64,000 bases of DNA from Asterias amurensis (GCF_032118995.1 NC_092657.1:7875391-7939390), one strand, 5' to 3'; shown: positions 46,601-62,244, numbered from the stretch's first letter. Notes: generated by a model from the letters alone, not told the origin. Numbers and translations: made by a program.

Positions 46601-48606
46601 TGAAACACAATCACGTAAACCAATGTTGATGAGGTTCCTTAGTGGCTGAAGATACAAGATAGTGCTGGACTCTGATGATGCTGAGTTTGGTGGCCAGTCT
46701 AGATTGGACCATAACACTGACTTCCTTACATCACCTACTGCATGGCACAACAGAGAGCACTCATTGCAGGTATGAATACAGGGGTCGATTTCATTTCAAG
46801 TTAGGACGAGTAACTCGTCCTAACTTAGGATTTATCTTGAGGTCTGCATGCTACAGTGCAGGGTTGGGACTTGTCCTCAGTCCTAAGATTAGTCTTAAGT
46901 TAGGAAGAGTTTTGTGAAATCGATGGCTGGACACTTTAAAAGCATTCAATCTTAATTGTAGGAAATTCTCAATGCAGTTTACAATTGGTATGAGGTCCTA
47001 TGACTGACCCTAATTGGTATGGGGTCCTATGGCTGACCCTAATTGGCATGGGGTCCTATGACTGACCCGAATTGGTATGGGGTCCTATGACTGACCCTAA
47101 CTGGTATGGGGTTCTATGGCTGACCCTAATTGGTATGGGGTCCTATGGCTGACCCTAATTGGTATGGGGTCCTATGACTGACCCAATTGGTATGGGGTCC
47201 TATGGCTGACCCTAATTGGCATGGGGTCCTATGACTGACCCGAATTGGTATGGGGTCCTATGACTGACCCTAATTGGTATGGGGTCCTATGGCTGACCCT
47301 AATTGGCATGGGGTCCTATGACTGACCCGAATTGGTATGGGGTCCTATGACTGACCCTAATTGGTATGGGGTCCTATGGCTGACCCTAATTGGTATGGGG
47401 TCCTATGGCTGACCCTAATTGGTATGGGGTCCTATGACTGACCCAATTGGTATGGGGTCCTATGACTGACCCTAACTGGTATGGGGTTCTATGGCTGACC
47501 CTAATTGGTATGGGGTCCTATGGCTGACCCTAATTGGTATGGGGTCCTATGACTGACCCAATTGGTATGGGGTCCTATGGCTGACCCTAATTGGCATGGG
47601 GTCCTATGACTGACCCGAATTGGTATGGGGTCCTATGACTGACCCCAACTGGTATGGGGTTCTATGGCTGACCCTAATTGGTATGGGGTCCTATGACAGT
47701 CTCCGAAATTGGTATGGGGTCCTATGGCTGACCCTAATTGGTATGGGGTCCTGTGATTGACCCTATTTGGTATGGGGTCCTATGACTGACCCTAATTGGT
47801 ATGGGGGTCCTATGACTGACCCTAATTGGTATGGGGTCCTATGGCTGACCCTAATTGGTATGGGGTCCTATGACTGACCCCAATTGGTATGGGGTCCTAT
47901 GACGCACCCCAATTGGTATGGGGTCCTATGGCTGACCCTAATTGGTATGGGGTCCTATGACTGACCCAATTGGTATAGGGTCCTATGGCTGACCCTATTT
48001 GGCATGGGGTCCTATGGCTGACCCTAATTGGTATGGGGTCCTATGACTGACCCAATTGGTATGGGGTCCTATGGCTGACCCCAATTGGTTTGGAGTCCTA
48101 TGGCTGACCCTAATTGGTACATATGGGGTCCTAAGACTGATTCAAATTGTAAGGATGATTGAAATTTCAAATTTGTTGAACTGTCAAGACATGCTACATG
48201 TAGTTTTGATTGCCTTAATGTTGCCTTAATGGATTACTATTTGCTGATGTTTGGGTTTCACCTTTAACTTCACCATGCAAGTGATTCAAACCTGCCATCG
48301 TCTCATGGTTGGTATGTATGTATGATCCTGAACTTACAATTCATTTTGCTGAGCATGATGATAAATGAGCAGGCAATATCTTGTCTGTCAGGAGCTACTG
48401 CACTAAATTACTAATAGGGAACCTCACGAAAACTAAAGTCACTGAATTCTCGATTCCATACCAGGTTGTTAAAGCATGCCTAGGTTTTGTTGATGCACTC
48501 TGAAAACATTTGCACAACAAACACAAATCATGATGTCTTTTTAATTTTAAAGGTGTATATACCAAGTCGTGTTGTCTTGGTTCTTGCTGTAGAGGACGAG
48601 GTATAG
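9825..48606 (+). CDS. GBE1: 1,4-alpha-glucan branching enzyme (glycogen branching enzyme), complete 15-exon gene
   Basis: The enzyme cuts alpha-1,4-linked glucan and rejoins it through an alpha-1,6 bond, creating branches in cytosolic glycogen. Joining 15 exons gives 2067 bases, 688 residues plus stop, against 702 in the human enzyme; every junction is GT/AG and phases agree. Order: N-terminal helix, CBM48-like segment (about 60-150), GH13 barrel, C-terminal beta domain (about 590-688). The catalytic regions are DVVHSH (D273), GFRFDGVTS (nucleophile D344), TIAED (acid/base E399, last codon of exon 9) and AESHDQ (D468). The spacing from nucleophile to acid/base is 55 residues, as in human. The tyrosine equivalent to human Y329 is present (Y316). 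The start ATG has A at -3 and G at +4. The introns are very large and full of tandem arrays. A candidate AATAAA lies at 49433-49438. Identity is not in doubt; UTRs are not defined. Confidence 0.97.
10071..10094 (+). repeat. (ATCTGG)n short repeat
   Basis: About four copies of a hexamer in GBE1 intron 1. Confidence 0.7.
10319..10834. mobile_element. Near-palindromic transposon with 8-bp target duplication (family T), 500-bp member
   Basis: The element runs 10327-10826. The ends are TAGTTGCGATAACGTAACCC and its inverted copy. The flanks are the perfect 8-bp duplication TCTGATGA (10319-10326 and 10827-10834). Inside, arms of about 70 bases (10490-10562 and 10723-10793) are inverted copies. There is no ORF. 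The 8-bp duplication fits hAT-like transposases. The same termini bound the 2.66 kb element at 59014-61673. Confidence 0.9.
11799..13085. mobile_element. Possible non-autonomous element with short inverted ends (GBE1 intron 1)
   Basis: AACTTAGACCCGAACCGGTT near 11803 is mirrored by a related inverted sequence near 13050-13075. Further copies of the (A)CCCGA(A)CCGGTTTA motif occur at about 11882 and 12942. No ORF of note and no clear target duplication. The status as one element is uncertain. Confidence 0.4.
13663..14324. mobile_element. hAT-like MITE with 8-bp target duplication
   Basis: The element is 13671-14316. The ends are TAGGCCTGGGCGAAT and an inverted copy of TAGTGCTGGGCGAAT. The flanks are a perfect duplication, ATATTTAT, at 13663-13670 and 14317-14324. 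Repeated ATCCGGTTAA motifs lie inside both ends. It has no transposase ORF, so it is non-autonomous. The class follows from duplication length and is inference. Confidence 0.85.
15240..15405 (-). pseudogene. L2/CR1-type LINE 3' fragment
   Basis: On the minus strand a short frame reads [18 protein letters not shown] and then FKKNLKRTF. This is the typical C-terminal tail of L2/CR1-group LINE polyproteins (a W-N-x-L-P block followed by FK-x-x-L-K). It is a 5'-truncated relic. Confidence 0.6.
17133..17302 (+). CDS. GBE1: GBE1 exon 2 (residues 33-90)
   Basis: Acceptor TACAG, donor GTGAGT. Contains [11 protein letters not shown] and [18 protein letters not shown], the start of the carbohydrate-binding-like N-terminal domain. 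Ends after the first base of codon 90. Confidence 0.95.
18048..18163 (+). CDS. GBE1: GBE1 exon 3 (residues 90-128)
   Basis: Acceptor TTTTAG, donor GTACTG. Encodes the NEW block (NGW in human) and [11 protein letters not shown] of the CBM48-like domain. Ends in phase 0. Confidence 0.95.
18225..18340 (-). repeat. tRNA-derived SINE (SINE-A), copy 1
   Basis: On the minus strand it reads as a tRNA-like head: box A within AGCTCAGTTGGCAGAGC and box B within GGTTCGAATACC. It is then followed by a tail unlike a tRNA, and no mature tRNA end is present. Related copies lie at 33744-33885 and 45130-45300. Confidence 0.65.
18517..19087 (+). repeat. 45-bp minisatellite, about 12.7 copies (GBE1 intron 3)
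   Basis: The unit contains AGTCACTCTTGAGAAGTAGT and GAGGAAAGCTGGTTGTGTT. Copies differ at a few positions (AGTAGTGTCTG versus AGCAGTGACTT). Because 45 is divisible by 3 it makes open frames on both strands that are not genes. Confidence 0.95.
19087..19462 (+). mobile_element. TTAA-associated inverted-repeat element, copy 2
   Basis: Same interior as the copy at 3351-3735 (CAAGAACCAGTC, ATGAAAGAATAAACACCCTC and TTCTCGAAAACTTTG blocks), ending in CCAATAGTGTCCATTGC followed by ATTTAA. It starts exactly where the 45-bp array stops. Confidence 0.75.
19781..19943 (+). CDS. GBE1: GBE1 exon 4 (residues 129-183)
   Basis: Acceptor AAACAG, donor GTAAAA. Encodes [16 protein letters not shown] and the conserved [19 protein letters not shown] linker into the catalytic barrel. 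Ends after the first base of codon 183. Confidence 0.95.
20293..20835 (+). repeat. 30-bp minisatellite, about 18 almost identical copies (GBE1 intron 4)
   Basis: The unit is GGGACAGGTCAGCATTGCCT plus TGTTAATGACA-type sequence. Only one substitution (GGGATAGG near 20745) is seen, so the array is young or homogenised. It is open in several frames; those ORFs are artefacts. Confidence 0.97.
20874..21035. repeat. Imperfect inverted-repeat element (CGCCTCTCTTAATATT family)
   Basis: CGCCTCTCTTAATATTCATG at the left is partly mirrored by AATATTAAGAGAAGG at the right. Relatives are seen at about 21872-22022 and 46287-46375, each starting with ATACGCCT. Confidence 0.5.
21872..22022. repeat. Second member of the CGCCTCTCTTAATATT family
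   Basis: Starts ATACGCCTCTCTCAATATTT and contains CCAAAATGAAGC and CCTTGTTTTGGG, corresponding to blocks in the 20874 copy. The rest of 21.0-22.4 kb shows no recognisable gene. Confidence 0.45.
22482..23118. mobile_element. Possible hAT-like MITE (CAGANNTGCCAAGTC ends)
   Basis: CAGAGATGCCAAGTC at 22482 is mirrored by an inverted CAGACCTGCCAAGTC ending at 23118. The interior contains a long T run (about 22597-22622) and no ORF. A clear target duplication was not found. A G run lies just outside at about 22337. Confidence 0.5.
24117..24540. repeat. Direct repeat pair of unknown nature (GBE1 intron 4)
   Basis: A block of about 85 bases containing TTTCTAGGAAGTCTG and CGACCAGTGGTTGAC at 24117-24208 recurs at 24450-24536. 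Between them AATGAACCAATCCGGAG occurs twice (about 24316 and 24415). I recognise no family. Confidence 0.5.
24725..25545 (-). pseudogene. L2-like LINE, 5'-truncated, with an in-frame stop
   Basis: The minus-strand frame shows the 3' part of a LINE reverse transcriptase: [41 protein letters not shown] and HWLPI, then a TGA near 25096. The same frame then continues with [13 protein letters not shown] and the C-terminal [10 protein letters not shown] and FKTHLF-like blocks. The catalytic part of RT is missing. It sits in GBE1 intron 4, antisense to the gene. It cannot move on its own. Confidence 0.85.
25546..28634 (+). other. GBE1 intron 4, distal part, no gene seen
   Basis: AT-rich sequence with simple C runs near 26020 and many A/T tracts. 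A short SINE- or LINE-tail-like segment lies near 28040-28130 (TTTTAGTTTTATTAGACTTT). No exon of GBE1 fits here and no other coding sequence is recognisable. Confidence 0.5.
28635..28739 (+). CDS. GBE1: GBE1 exon 5 (residues 183-218)
   Basis: Acceptor CCACAG, donor GTTTGC. Encodes [19 protein letters not shown] and NVLPRIK, the entry of the GH13 barrel. Ends after the first base of codon 218. Confidence 0.95.
28853..29240 (-). mobile_element. TTAA-associated inverted-repeat element, copy 3
   Basis: Opposite interior orientation to copy 1. Left end TTAAAGCCAGTGGACACTAT, right end CCAATAGTGTCCAGTGTC followed by TTTAA. TTAA at both edges supports a TTAA target. In GBE1 intron 5. Confidence 0.78.
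29508..32810 (+). repeat. 44-bp minisatellite, about 75 copies (GBE1 intron 5)
   Basis: The unit contains ACATCATTTCACACTGCCAG and GCTAGTGGGTTACAATGTATTG-like sequence. Variant positions (ACATC/CTATC, CCAGG/CCAAG, AGTGGG/TTGTGG/AGTGTG, CACTG/CGCTG) recur in blocks, showing segmental duplication within the array: a block near 30600 recurs 1012 bp (23 units) later, and a block near 30955 recurs 1276 bp (29 units) later. Confidence 0.97.
32806..33240. mobile_element. Compound inverted-repeat insertion near the end of the 44-bp array
   Basis: The array is interrupted after TGTAT (32806-32810) and resumes after TGTAT (33236-33240) with one orphan unit. The insert has two parts: 32810-33118, with inverted ends TTTTGTTACACCT, and a hairpin at 33119-33239, whose arms start CAATTGTTGCACGCTG. 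No ORF of note. Confidence 0.7.
33241..33268 (+). repeat. Orphan unit of the 44-bp array
   Basis: GTGACATCATTTCACACTGC followed by AAGGCTTGTG is one array unit stranded on the far side of the insertion, which shows that the insert landed inside the array. Confidence 0.8.
33550..33640 (+). CDS. GBE1: GBE1 exon 6 (residues 218-248)
   Basis: Acceptor TTGTAG, donor GTTAGT. Encodes [20 protein letters not shown], one of the most conserved stretches of branching enzymes. Codon 248 is split after two bases. Confidence 0.97.
33744..33885 (-). repeat. tRNA-derived SINE (SINE-A), copy 2
   Basis: The minus strand carries the same decayed tRNA-like head as the 18225 copy (box B relic GGTTCAAATCC), followed by the same GTTCAACC block. 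Confidence 0.55.
34186..34325 (+). repeat. 38-39-bp minisatellite, about 3.6 copies (GBE1 intron 6)
   Basis: The unit contains CCTGGCATGTGTGAGAAG and GGCAGTGTTC. Copies differ by small indels. Confidence 0.85.
34687..34896 (+). CDS. GBE1: GBE1 exon 7 (residues 248-318)
   Basis: Acceptor CAATAG, donor GTGAGT. Contains catalytic region [12 protein letters not shown], with D273 and H278, and the substrate-loop segment [10 protein letters not shown] ending in the tyrosine (Y316) that corresponds to human Y329. Confidence 0.97.
36284..36399 (+). CDS. GBE1: GBE1 exon 8 (residues 318-357)
   Basis: Acceptor TTTCAG, donor GTAAGA. Contains catalytic region [16 protein letters not shown], with nucleophile D344 and the paired R342, followed by LYHHHGIG. 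Confidence 0.97.
36510..37604. mobile_element. Inverted-repeat transposon in GBE1 intron 8 (CTAAGCTTGGGCGATAT ends)
   Basis: CTAAGCTTGGGCGATAT at 36510 is mirrored by an inverted CTAAGCTTGGACGATAT ending at 37604. The subterminal sequence is rich in ATCGCGATA and similar motifs. There is no transposase ORF and the target duplication is not clear. It carries another element inside (36902-37157). Confidence 0.7.
36895..37164. mobile_element. Nested foldback element with 7-bp target duplication
   Basis: The element is 36902-37157. The left end CAAAGATTATAAAGCGCCGC and the right end are inverted copies, with similarity continuing inward (GCAAGGCGCAAGATG; GAAATGGCG). The flanks are CCACAAC at 36895-36901 and 37158-37164. 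It lies inside the 36510-37604 element and is therefore younger. Confidence 0.85.
38253..38380 (+). CDS. GBE1: GBE1 exon 9 (residues 357-399)
   Basis: Acceptor TTTCAG, donor GTAAGC. Encodes [12 protein letters not shown] and ends exactly on catalytic acid/base E399 (TIAE), with the next residue D400 on exon 10. A 38-bp array starts 15 bases into the following intron. Confidence 0.97.
38396..39402 (+). repeat. 38-bp minisatellite, about 26 copies, open in all three forward frames (GBE1 intron 9)
   Basis: The unit contains TGTATTTGCATCTCACATTG and CTCAGTGTGTTTCTATGC. One internal slip (CACATTGCATCTCACATTGC near 38946) is seen, plus TAT/TAC variation. As 38 is not a multiple of 3 and the unit has no stop in any frame, every forward frame is open for about 1 kb. 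These are not genes. Confidence 0.97.
40212..40616 (+). repeat. tRNA-derived SINE (SINE-B) with ATT tail
   Basis: The head TCATGGTCGAGCGGTTAAGA and GGTTTGAATCCCCAGCC resemble a Leu/Ser-type tRNA (box A and box B). A body with CCTTGAGCAAGACACTTAACC and TTCGGATGGGACCG blocks follows, then a 3' end running into ATT repeats. A decayed second copy is at 45368-45690. Confidence 0.75.
40617..41805 (+). repeat. (ATT)n then (GTTATT)n microsatellite, about 1.19 kb (GBE1 intron 9)
   Basis: About 64 bases of ATT are followed by roughly 186 perfect copies of the hexamer GTTATT (40681-41796), then a few ATT and ATGTT units. It ends about 40 bases before exon 10. The long poly-leucine frame through it is an artefact. 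Perfection over more than 1.1 kb implies recent expansion, or an assembly-consensus effect. Confidence 0.98.
41843..41941 (+). CDS. GBE1: GBE1 exon 10 (residues 400-432)
   Basis: Acceptor TTGCAG, donor GTAGGA. Encodes [33 protein letters not shown]. The first residue D400 follows the catalytic glutamate. The acceptor has only a weak pyrimidine tract because the microsatellite lies close by. Confidence 0.97.
42520..42802 (+). CDS. GBE1: GBE1 exon 11 (residues 433-527)
   Basis: Acceptor CAATAG, donor GTGAGA. Contains catalytic region [15 protein letters not shown], with H467 and D468, and the [13 protein letters not shown] helix. One oddity is W445 in the MWDIV block, where I recall glycine in the human enzyme. 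At 283 bases it is the largest exon. Confidence 0.97.
42821..42847 (+). repeat. (ATTC)n microsatellite
   Basis: About six ATTC units directly after exon 11's donor region. Confidence 0.85.
42851..43400 (-). mobile_element. Hairpin-ended element, divergent copy 3, with a nested MITE
   Basis: Begins TCATAAATACCTCAGACAGT and CGCTATTCCTATTGGTGGAG like the copy at 54066, and ends in a hairpin (about 43226-43385; arms with AACGGCCGTTTAA). A 95-base inverted-repeat insert, TAGTCTTGGTGCAAGACGTT and its complement, lies at 42988-43082. Confidence 0.65.
42988..43082. mobile_element. Short nested MITE, 95 bp
   Basis: TAGTCTTGGTGCAAGACGTT is mirrored nearly perfectly (one mismatch) by AACGTCTTGCACTAAGACTA. 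No ORF. It is nested in the hairpin-ended copy 3. Confidence 0.65.
44172..44356 (+). CDS. GBE1: GBE1 exon 12 (residues 527-588)
   Basis: Acceptor TTTCAG, donor GTATGT. Encodes [17 protein letters not shown] and SYHYARRQW, typical of the end of the GH13 barrel. Ends in phase 0. Confidence 0.97.
44467..44506. repeat. Stem-loop in GBE1 intron 12
   Basis: GCCATTTTATGGAGTC and GACTCCACAAAATGGC pair across an 8-base loop with one mismatch. No known RNA is recognised. Confidence 0.5.
45130..45300 (+). repeat. tRNA-derived SINE (SINE-A), copy 3
   Basis: Plus-strand tRNA-like head: box A TAGCTCAGTTGGTAGAGC, box B relic GGTTGTTTGTTTCAATC. The downstream GTTCTTTGTTAAACCCC block is shared with the other copies. 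Confidence 0.6.
45368..45690 (+). repeat. Decayed SINE-B copy
   Basis: Shares TTCTGATCAGCAGAGTGT and TTGCTTCATCCTTTGGATGG with the copy at 40212 but lacks parts of both. Boundaries approximate. Confidence 0.5.
45809..45939 (+). CDS. GBE1: GBE1 exon 13 (residues 589-632)
   Basis: Acceptor TTCCAG, donor GTATCC. Encodes [21 protein letters not shown] and FVFNFH in the C-terminal beta domain. Codon 632 (Lys) is split after two bases. Confidence 0.95.
46652..46769 (+). CDS. GBE1: GBE1 exon 14 (residues 632-671)
   Basis: Acceptor CTGAAG, donor GTATGA. Encodes [20 protein letters not shown] and NTDFLTSP of the C-terminal domain. The acceptor is weak by eye (no long pyrimidine tract), but phase and homology fix it. 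Confidence 0.93.
46783..46924. repeat. Short inverted-repeat element in GBE1 intron 14
   Basis: TCGATTTCATTTCAAGTTAG on the left is mirrored by CTTAAGTTAGG...TGTGAAATCGA on the right. A perfect palindrome, AGTTAGGACGAG and its complement, lies inside. About 140 bases, no ORF. Confidence 0.65.
46984..48140 (+). repeat. 29-bp minisatellite, about 40 copies (GBE1 intron 14)
   Basis: The unit is TTGGTATGGGGTCCTATGAC plus TGACCCTAA. Variants at GAC/GGC and small indels (CCCAATT) recur in blocks (for example 47160-47300 versus 47520-47640), showing internal duplication. Confidence 0.96.
48553..48606 (+). CDS. GBE1: GBE1 exon 15 (residues 672-688 and stop)
   Basis: Acceptor TAAAG, then [17 protein letters not shown] and TAG at 48604-48606. 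YIPSR is the conserved C-terminal signature. Confidence 0.95.
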   Translation: MYIPSRVVLVLAVEDEV

Positions 48607-49128
48607 GACAAGCTGCATCTGGAATGCTCCACTGCGTCATAACCAGGTATTCTAGTTTCATTCAAGTAACTCATGATGGACTTGACTACCTAGCAGGATA
48701 GTAGAGGTAGACACGCGGTTAGTAGTCAGCACTTACATGTCAAACAGATTCAACCGTGAGTGGGTTAGGTCACTGTTGGTTAACTCTTTTATGAAAACTG
48801 GGGCAGTCCAGCGAACTTTGTATTAACGAGAGCCTTTGTTTGGGTCCCTCTTGCAACTTAATCTAGGTAACATTTAAGCTGCTATACACCATTAATTCAG
48901 TGTGAAGCCAAAGTTTAGATAAATTTCAATGTTTTTTGTTTTGAGAAACAAAAACAATGCAGAAATATTGTTTATGAAATCTCGAAGGAAACAGTATAGT
49001 AGTTGTATATTTCTTTTCCCGGAGTACTAGATGAAGATTAAGACTTGTTGTGTGACCAAACAAATTGCTGAAATATAATTTGAAATACCTTATGCTTGGA
49101 TCTCATCCCATCCCTGTTTTAAAGGGAC
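48607..49128 (+). other. GBE1 3' flank, no further gene seen
   Basis: Presumed 3' UTR and beyond. No AATAAA was seen before 49433-49438, so the 3' end is undefined; no recognisable coding sequence. Confidence 0.4.
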
Positions 49129-49358
49129 ACATTGCTTTGGATTGGGCAGTGTAGGCTTATTATACAAAGCATTGCCTTGGATTGGGCAGTGTAGGCTTAT
49201 ACAAAGCATTGCCTTGGATTGGGCAGTGTAGGCTTATACAAAGCATTGCCTTGGATTGGGCAGTGTAGGCTTATATCACAAAGCATTGCCTTGGATTGGG
49301 CAGTGTAGGCTTATTACACTAAGCATTGCCTTGGATTGGGCAGTGTAAGCTTATTTTA
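49129..49358 (+). repeat. Approx. 35-40-bp minisatellite, about 6 copies
   Basis: The unit contains CATTGCCTTGGATTGGGCAG and TGTAGGCTTAT with length variation between copies. It lies between the convergent GBE1 and LC3 genes. Confidence 0.88.
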
Positions 49359-49739
49359 AAAGCATTTAATGCAGCTGTGAACATCACCATACATGCCATA
49401 CTCTACAAGGATAATTCTGAAAAATAAACTTCATGGTAAACTTCATGATTGCATTATTAAAAAGTAAACAAATGAAGTCTGGCTCAGGATAGCAATATAA
49501 TAGCAAACCAATGGGGGGTTATGGAATTTTGGTTTCACTCTTATTTACACATATTTAATCATACTTTAGTACTGTCTTCCTTTGTTTTGTAATGATATGC
49601 ACATTAATTTTGAAACTACAATCTATAAAGTTACATGTACCTTGGTGATATGCATAATACTGTATAAAGTCACTGGAACATTTTTAAAAGTAAGTGAAAT
49701 TTGGTGCCTATACATGTAGGTTTGTGTTGGTTATTTTGG

Positions 49740-50070
49740 TTTTAATGACACTATTGGTAATTACTCAAAATAAATTTTATCATAAAATATTACTTGGTAA
49801 CAGGCAATGGAGAGCTTTTGATAGTGTAACTATTATGAGAAACTGCTCCCTCTGAATTGAAGTAACATAGTTTTTGAGAAAGAGGTAATTTCTCACTCAA
49901 ATAATAAAAAACTTAAGCAGAAAGAAGCCTTTTGATGAAAGCACACTAATTTGTGGATGCGGGCGTTTTTCTAGCATTTTCTTGCAACTTCGATGACCAA
50001 TTGAGTCAAATGTTGGGATACACCAAGTGAGAATACTGGTCTTTGACAATTACCAAGTGTGTCTTTTAAG
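49740..50070 (-). mobile_element. TTAA-associated inverted-repeat element, copy 4 (degraded)
   Basis: Left TTTTAATGACACTATTGGTA, right CAATTACCAAGTGTGTC followed by TTTTAA; the interior matches copy 3 (TGAGAAACTGCTCCCTCTGA). Terminal bases are lost on both sides. Confidence 0.7.
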
Positions 50071-51410
50071 TGACTTCATAGCTTCAGTTGTTGGTTGATA
50101 AATCTCAGAGTGGTTTTTTTGTGTGAAGGTAACATCCACGATGCCAAGGGGATCAATCCCATGCCACTTTGTTTATTACTTGTACACTTGTCCTGCAGCA
50201 GTGCATTTCTTAGGGTAGTTCAATGTACCCATACATGTCTGCTGATGACAATGCCAGTTACCAATCAGGTTAATGCTTGTACATTACAATCAATACTTAG
50301 TAATATCATATCATGGAGTAACATCCATCTAAATGTGTGCTTTTAACTATTGCTAGCTGATGCCAAAGTGTAATTTCAATACATTTAGGATAATCATTTG
50401 TTCATGACTAGATAACACAAATATACAAACATCACAAAGATTGATTCAACTAAATATTCCACCGTATTCCAAGGAGAAAGCTGTTCATAATCACACCAGC
50501 ATTGACTCTTTGTTTCAAATCAACCAACCTAGAGATTGCCTACAAATTCAGTTTAAAATATTCTTTGTTCATAGTATGTGGAACTCGGTTTCTTAACATG
50601 TATTACTTTATTTTAAGCAGCAATCAACTTGAAGTGTCTAATTGTTAATGTTTTAAGATTCCCGAGGAAAATGTTTGTTCAAACTTTGTTTATGATGTTT
50701 TAAACAAACCTAAGGCGTGAAATTTGTGTAGAATGAAGATTTAACTAAAAGTGGTTGAATTGCTTTTAAAGCTCAACCAAAATAGATAAAGCTAAATATT
50801 TACAATGTATCTAAGCAATGTTGAATAATAGAGTTGATAAAGTGGAGCTGTGTTCATATGTTGCCAGCACAATGTATCTCGTGTCCATGGTTTATTTCAT
50901 TGATGGTCAGTTTCAAACTTAAAGTTGAATTTAATTTGACAACTTAAATGCAAGGCAAAAACAAATTAGTGTCCCGCCCGCTTCATTTTAGAGACTGCCT
51001 CCGTTTTTTTCTTCATTTATTTTAACATAAAAAGTGATACATTTTAGTTTTAACAATCTCCAAAAATAAAAAAAAAAAGCCCAGCTGGTTGTCTTTTTAA
51101 ATGTGTCTGCCGCCATTTCGAAAACAGAAAAAGGCCCTCCCTCTTTTCCTTTTTGCAAAATGGCAGGACGCTAAACTTCTTTTTTGGGGGGGGGGGGCTT
51201 AGGTTTTGAAATACCATACTTAAGTCTTTGAACTGCAAATGGTTAATGCACTCGTCTCCTTACTAATTTACAAATACATACCTCACAACCAAGGTCAGAC
51301 CAAACAAGCTTTTATAAACACTTTTATTGATCAGTAATTAACATATTTACATTTATGTACAGTGAATTTCCATGAATCATTAATCCAAAACAATCACACT
51401 TTTATTGCTT
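50071..51410. other. Intergenic stretch between GBE1 and LC3, nothing recognised
   Basis: AT-rich with A and G homopolymer runs near 51068 and 51186. No coding, RNA or repeat family could be supported. Confidence 0.4.
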
Positions 51411-51557
51411 TGTTGATTTCCTTGGTGGAGGGAGGGGTCAAACACACAGCGTTGTGGTTTGTTGATTTCCTTGGTGGAGGGAGGGGTCAAACACACAGCG
51501 TTGTGGTTTGTTGATTTCCTTGGTGGAGGGAGGGGTCAAACATACAGCGTTGTGGTT
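51411..51557 (+). repeat. 49-bp minisatellite, 3 copies
   Basis: The unit contains TTGATTTCCTTGGTGGAGGG and GGGGTCAAACACACAGCG; the copies are nearly identical. Confidence 0.9.
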
Positions 51558-52099
51558 ACAATTACCTCAATGTACAAGTGTTCTAGAAATGGCTAGAAGT
51601 TTAAATGTCATGTTATTATGACATTGAAGGTTCAAGTGTTTACCATGTGCATACATCAGTCATATTGAACTTGCACTAGTAAGTTAAAACAAAACACATT
51701 ATTGTTATTAAGGAAAAAAGGGTCGTTCTTTATTTTCCTGATAAGTTACAATGAAGAAGTTACCATGGTTTCCTACTTGTAAAGCTTTGATAAGGACGAC
51801 TTTTGTACCCCACTATTGAAGTGATTGATGTTGCTGATATAAATAGGCACGGCAAGGCTAATCAGTAGATCAGTGTATAATTTAAAAGGACTGACTGAAG
51901 CACCAAAAGTAGCTACATGTGTGTAAGCACAACAAAATGATGCTTACCAGAATTAAGTAACCAGCCAAAATAACATGTCACCATTGTACATGTATTTGTA
52001 ACTGGTGTCCTCCCTTTTCTGTTTAGCAATAGTTTCTGCTTGAGCAGCTCTATGTAATTACACTGGGCCCAAGTTTAGGTTACTGACCTGACCATCAAA

Positions 52100-52175
52100 T
52101 GAAGGGCTGTTTAATTGAGTTGGTACAGTGCTCATCTTGTACTCCATGGGTTGTGGGTTGGAGTCATGCATCAGC
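52100..52175 (+). repeat. Degenerate tRNA-like SINE head
   Basis: TTGAGTTGGTACAGTGC (box A relic) and TTGTGGGTTGGAGTCATGC (box B relic) are spaced as in a tRNA, but the flanks do not pair. Confidence 0.4.
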
Positions 52176-52228
52176 CAATAGCTCCCATTTATGGAATGTT
52201 AGTAGACATTGATTCTGTATAGGTTTTT

Positions 52229-52336
52229 AACATGGTCAATGGTTTAGTGGATTCTAACATGGCCAATGGTTAAGTGGATTCTAACATGGCCAATGGTTAA
52301 GTGGATTCTAACATGGTCAATGGTTTAGTGGATTCT
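52229..52336 (+). repeat. 27-bp minisatellite, 4 copies
   Basis: The unit is AACATGGCCAATGGTTAAGT plus GGATTCT; TC/CC variation. It lies downstream of the LC3 stop codon. Confidence 0.88.
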
Positions 52337-52574
52337 TTCAGTCTTCATACTAAAAATATGCAATCAATTACTTCCAAAAGCTTTCTTTATCATCTCGTGT
52401 TTTTTTTTAAAACATACATGTACATTGTATATGGAAGCCTTTAAATAACACTTTGTTTTCCTAAAGATAGCTGAACATTGACCGTTTGGCCAATGTACAC
52501 TGTACATGTAGAATCAGAGTAGGTATAGGGTGACACAGCTGCACACAATAAAAGTAACGTCAACTTCGTTTTTG

Positions 52575-52580
52575 TTTATT
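52575..52580 (-). terminator. Candidate polyadenylation signal of LC3
   Basis: AATAAA on the minus strand, about 146 bases after the LC3 stop codon. Position is plausible; no transcript evidence. Confidence 0.4.
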
Positions 52581-52725
52581 TTTCCTTATTGTTAAGTTTT
52601 ATACTTTTTTAATTTACTCTTAAATTAGAAAATAAATTTAAAAAACAAGATTTCAGAATCCTGATGACTAGATTGGGATGAGTTATAGCAAAGTAACTTA
52701 TTAGGTTACTGGTGGAGTAATGAGA

Positions 52726-61777
<9,052 letters not shown>

Positions 61778-62180
61778 GGCCCTCGTCGGATCGTCCGGTT
61801 ATTATAGACAACAACAGTTTTATTCACGATGTCTTACAAGTTCACAACACACACAATGTACTGTTAAGTGATGTTCGGTCTCTACGTCGTCATTCTTTTA
61901 ATTATCGATATCATGCATCGACGTACGGTGTTACACATACTGCTGGTATTCTGTTGCTGACACACTGTGATTGTTGTTGTTGTTGTTGTAGCTCCCTCTA
62001 TCATCGCATCATTCTACCTACAATCTTCGCTCGGCCGCAGCGGCCAGACTATCCAGGACCGCTGGGATGGGCTAATCGCTTGCACAGATTCTTATTCAGG
62101 AAGTACGTCATGTATGCAGTGCATAGATATATTGCACAGTGTGAGTGTGATGCATGATGGGACTGCGCATTATTGAACCA
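61778..62180 (-). promoter_or_regulatory. LC3 upstream region, no defined promoter element
   Basis: Contains (TTG)n at about 61969-61989 and a CGGCCGCAGCGGCC patch near 62032-62045. The 5' UTR must begin here or further right, but no TATA box or clear TFEB site was recognised. Confidence 0.3.
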
Positions 62181-62244
62181 ATGTGCGTGCATCATGATAC
62201 GTTTGCCCATCCCAGCGCCTTTGGCGCTGGGGACGAGCGAACTT

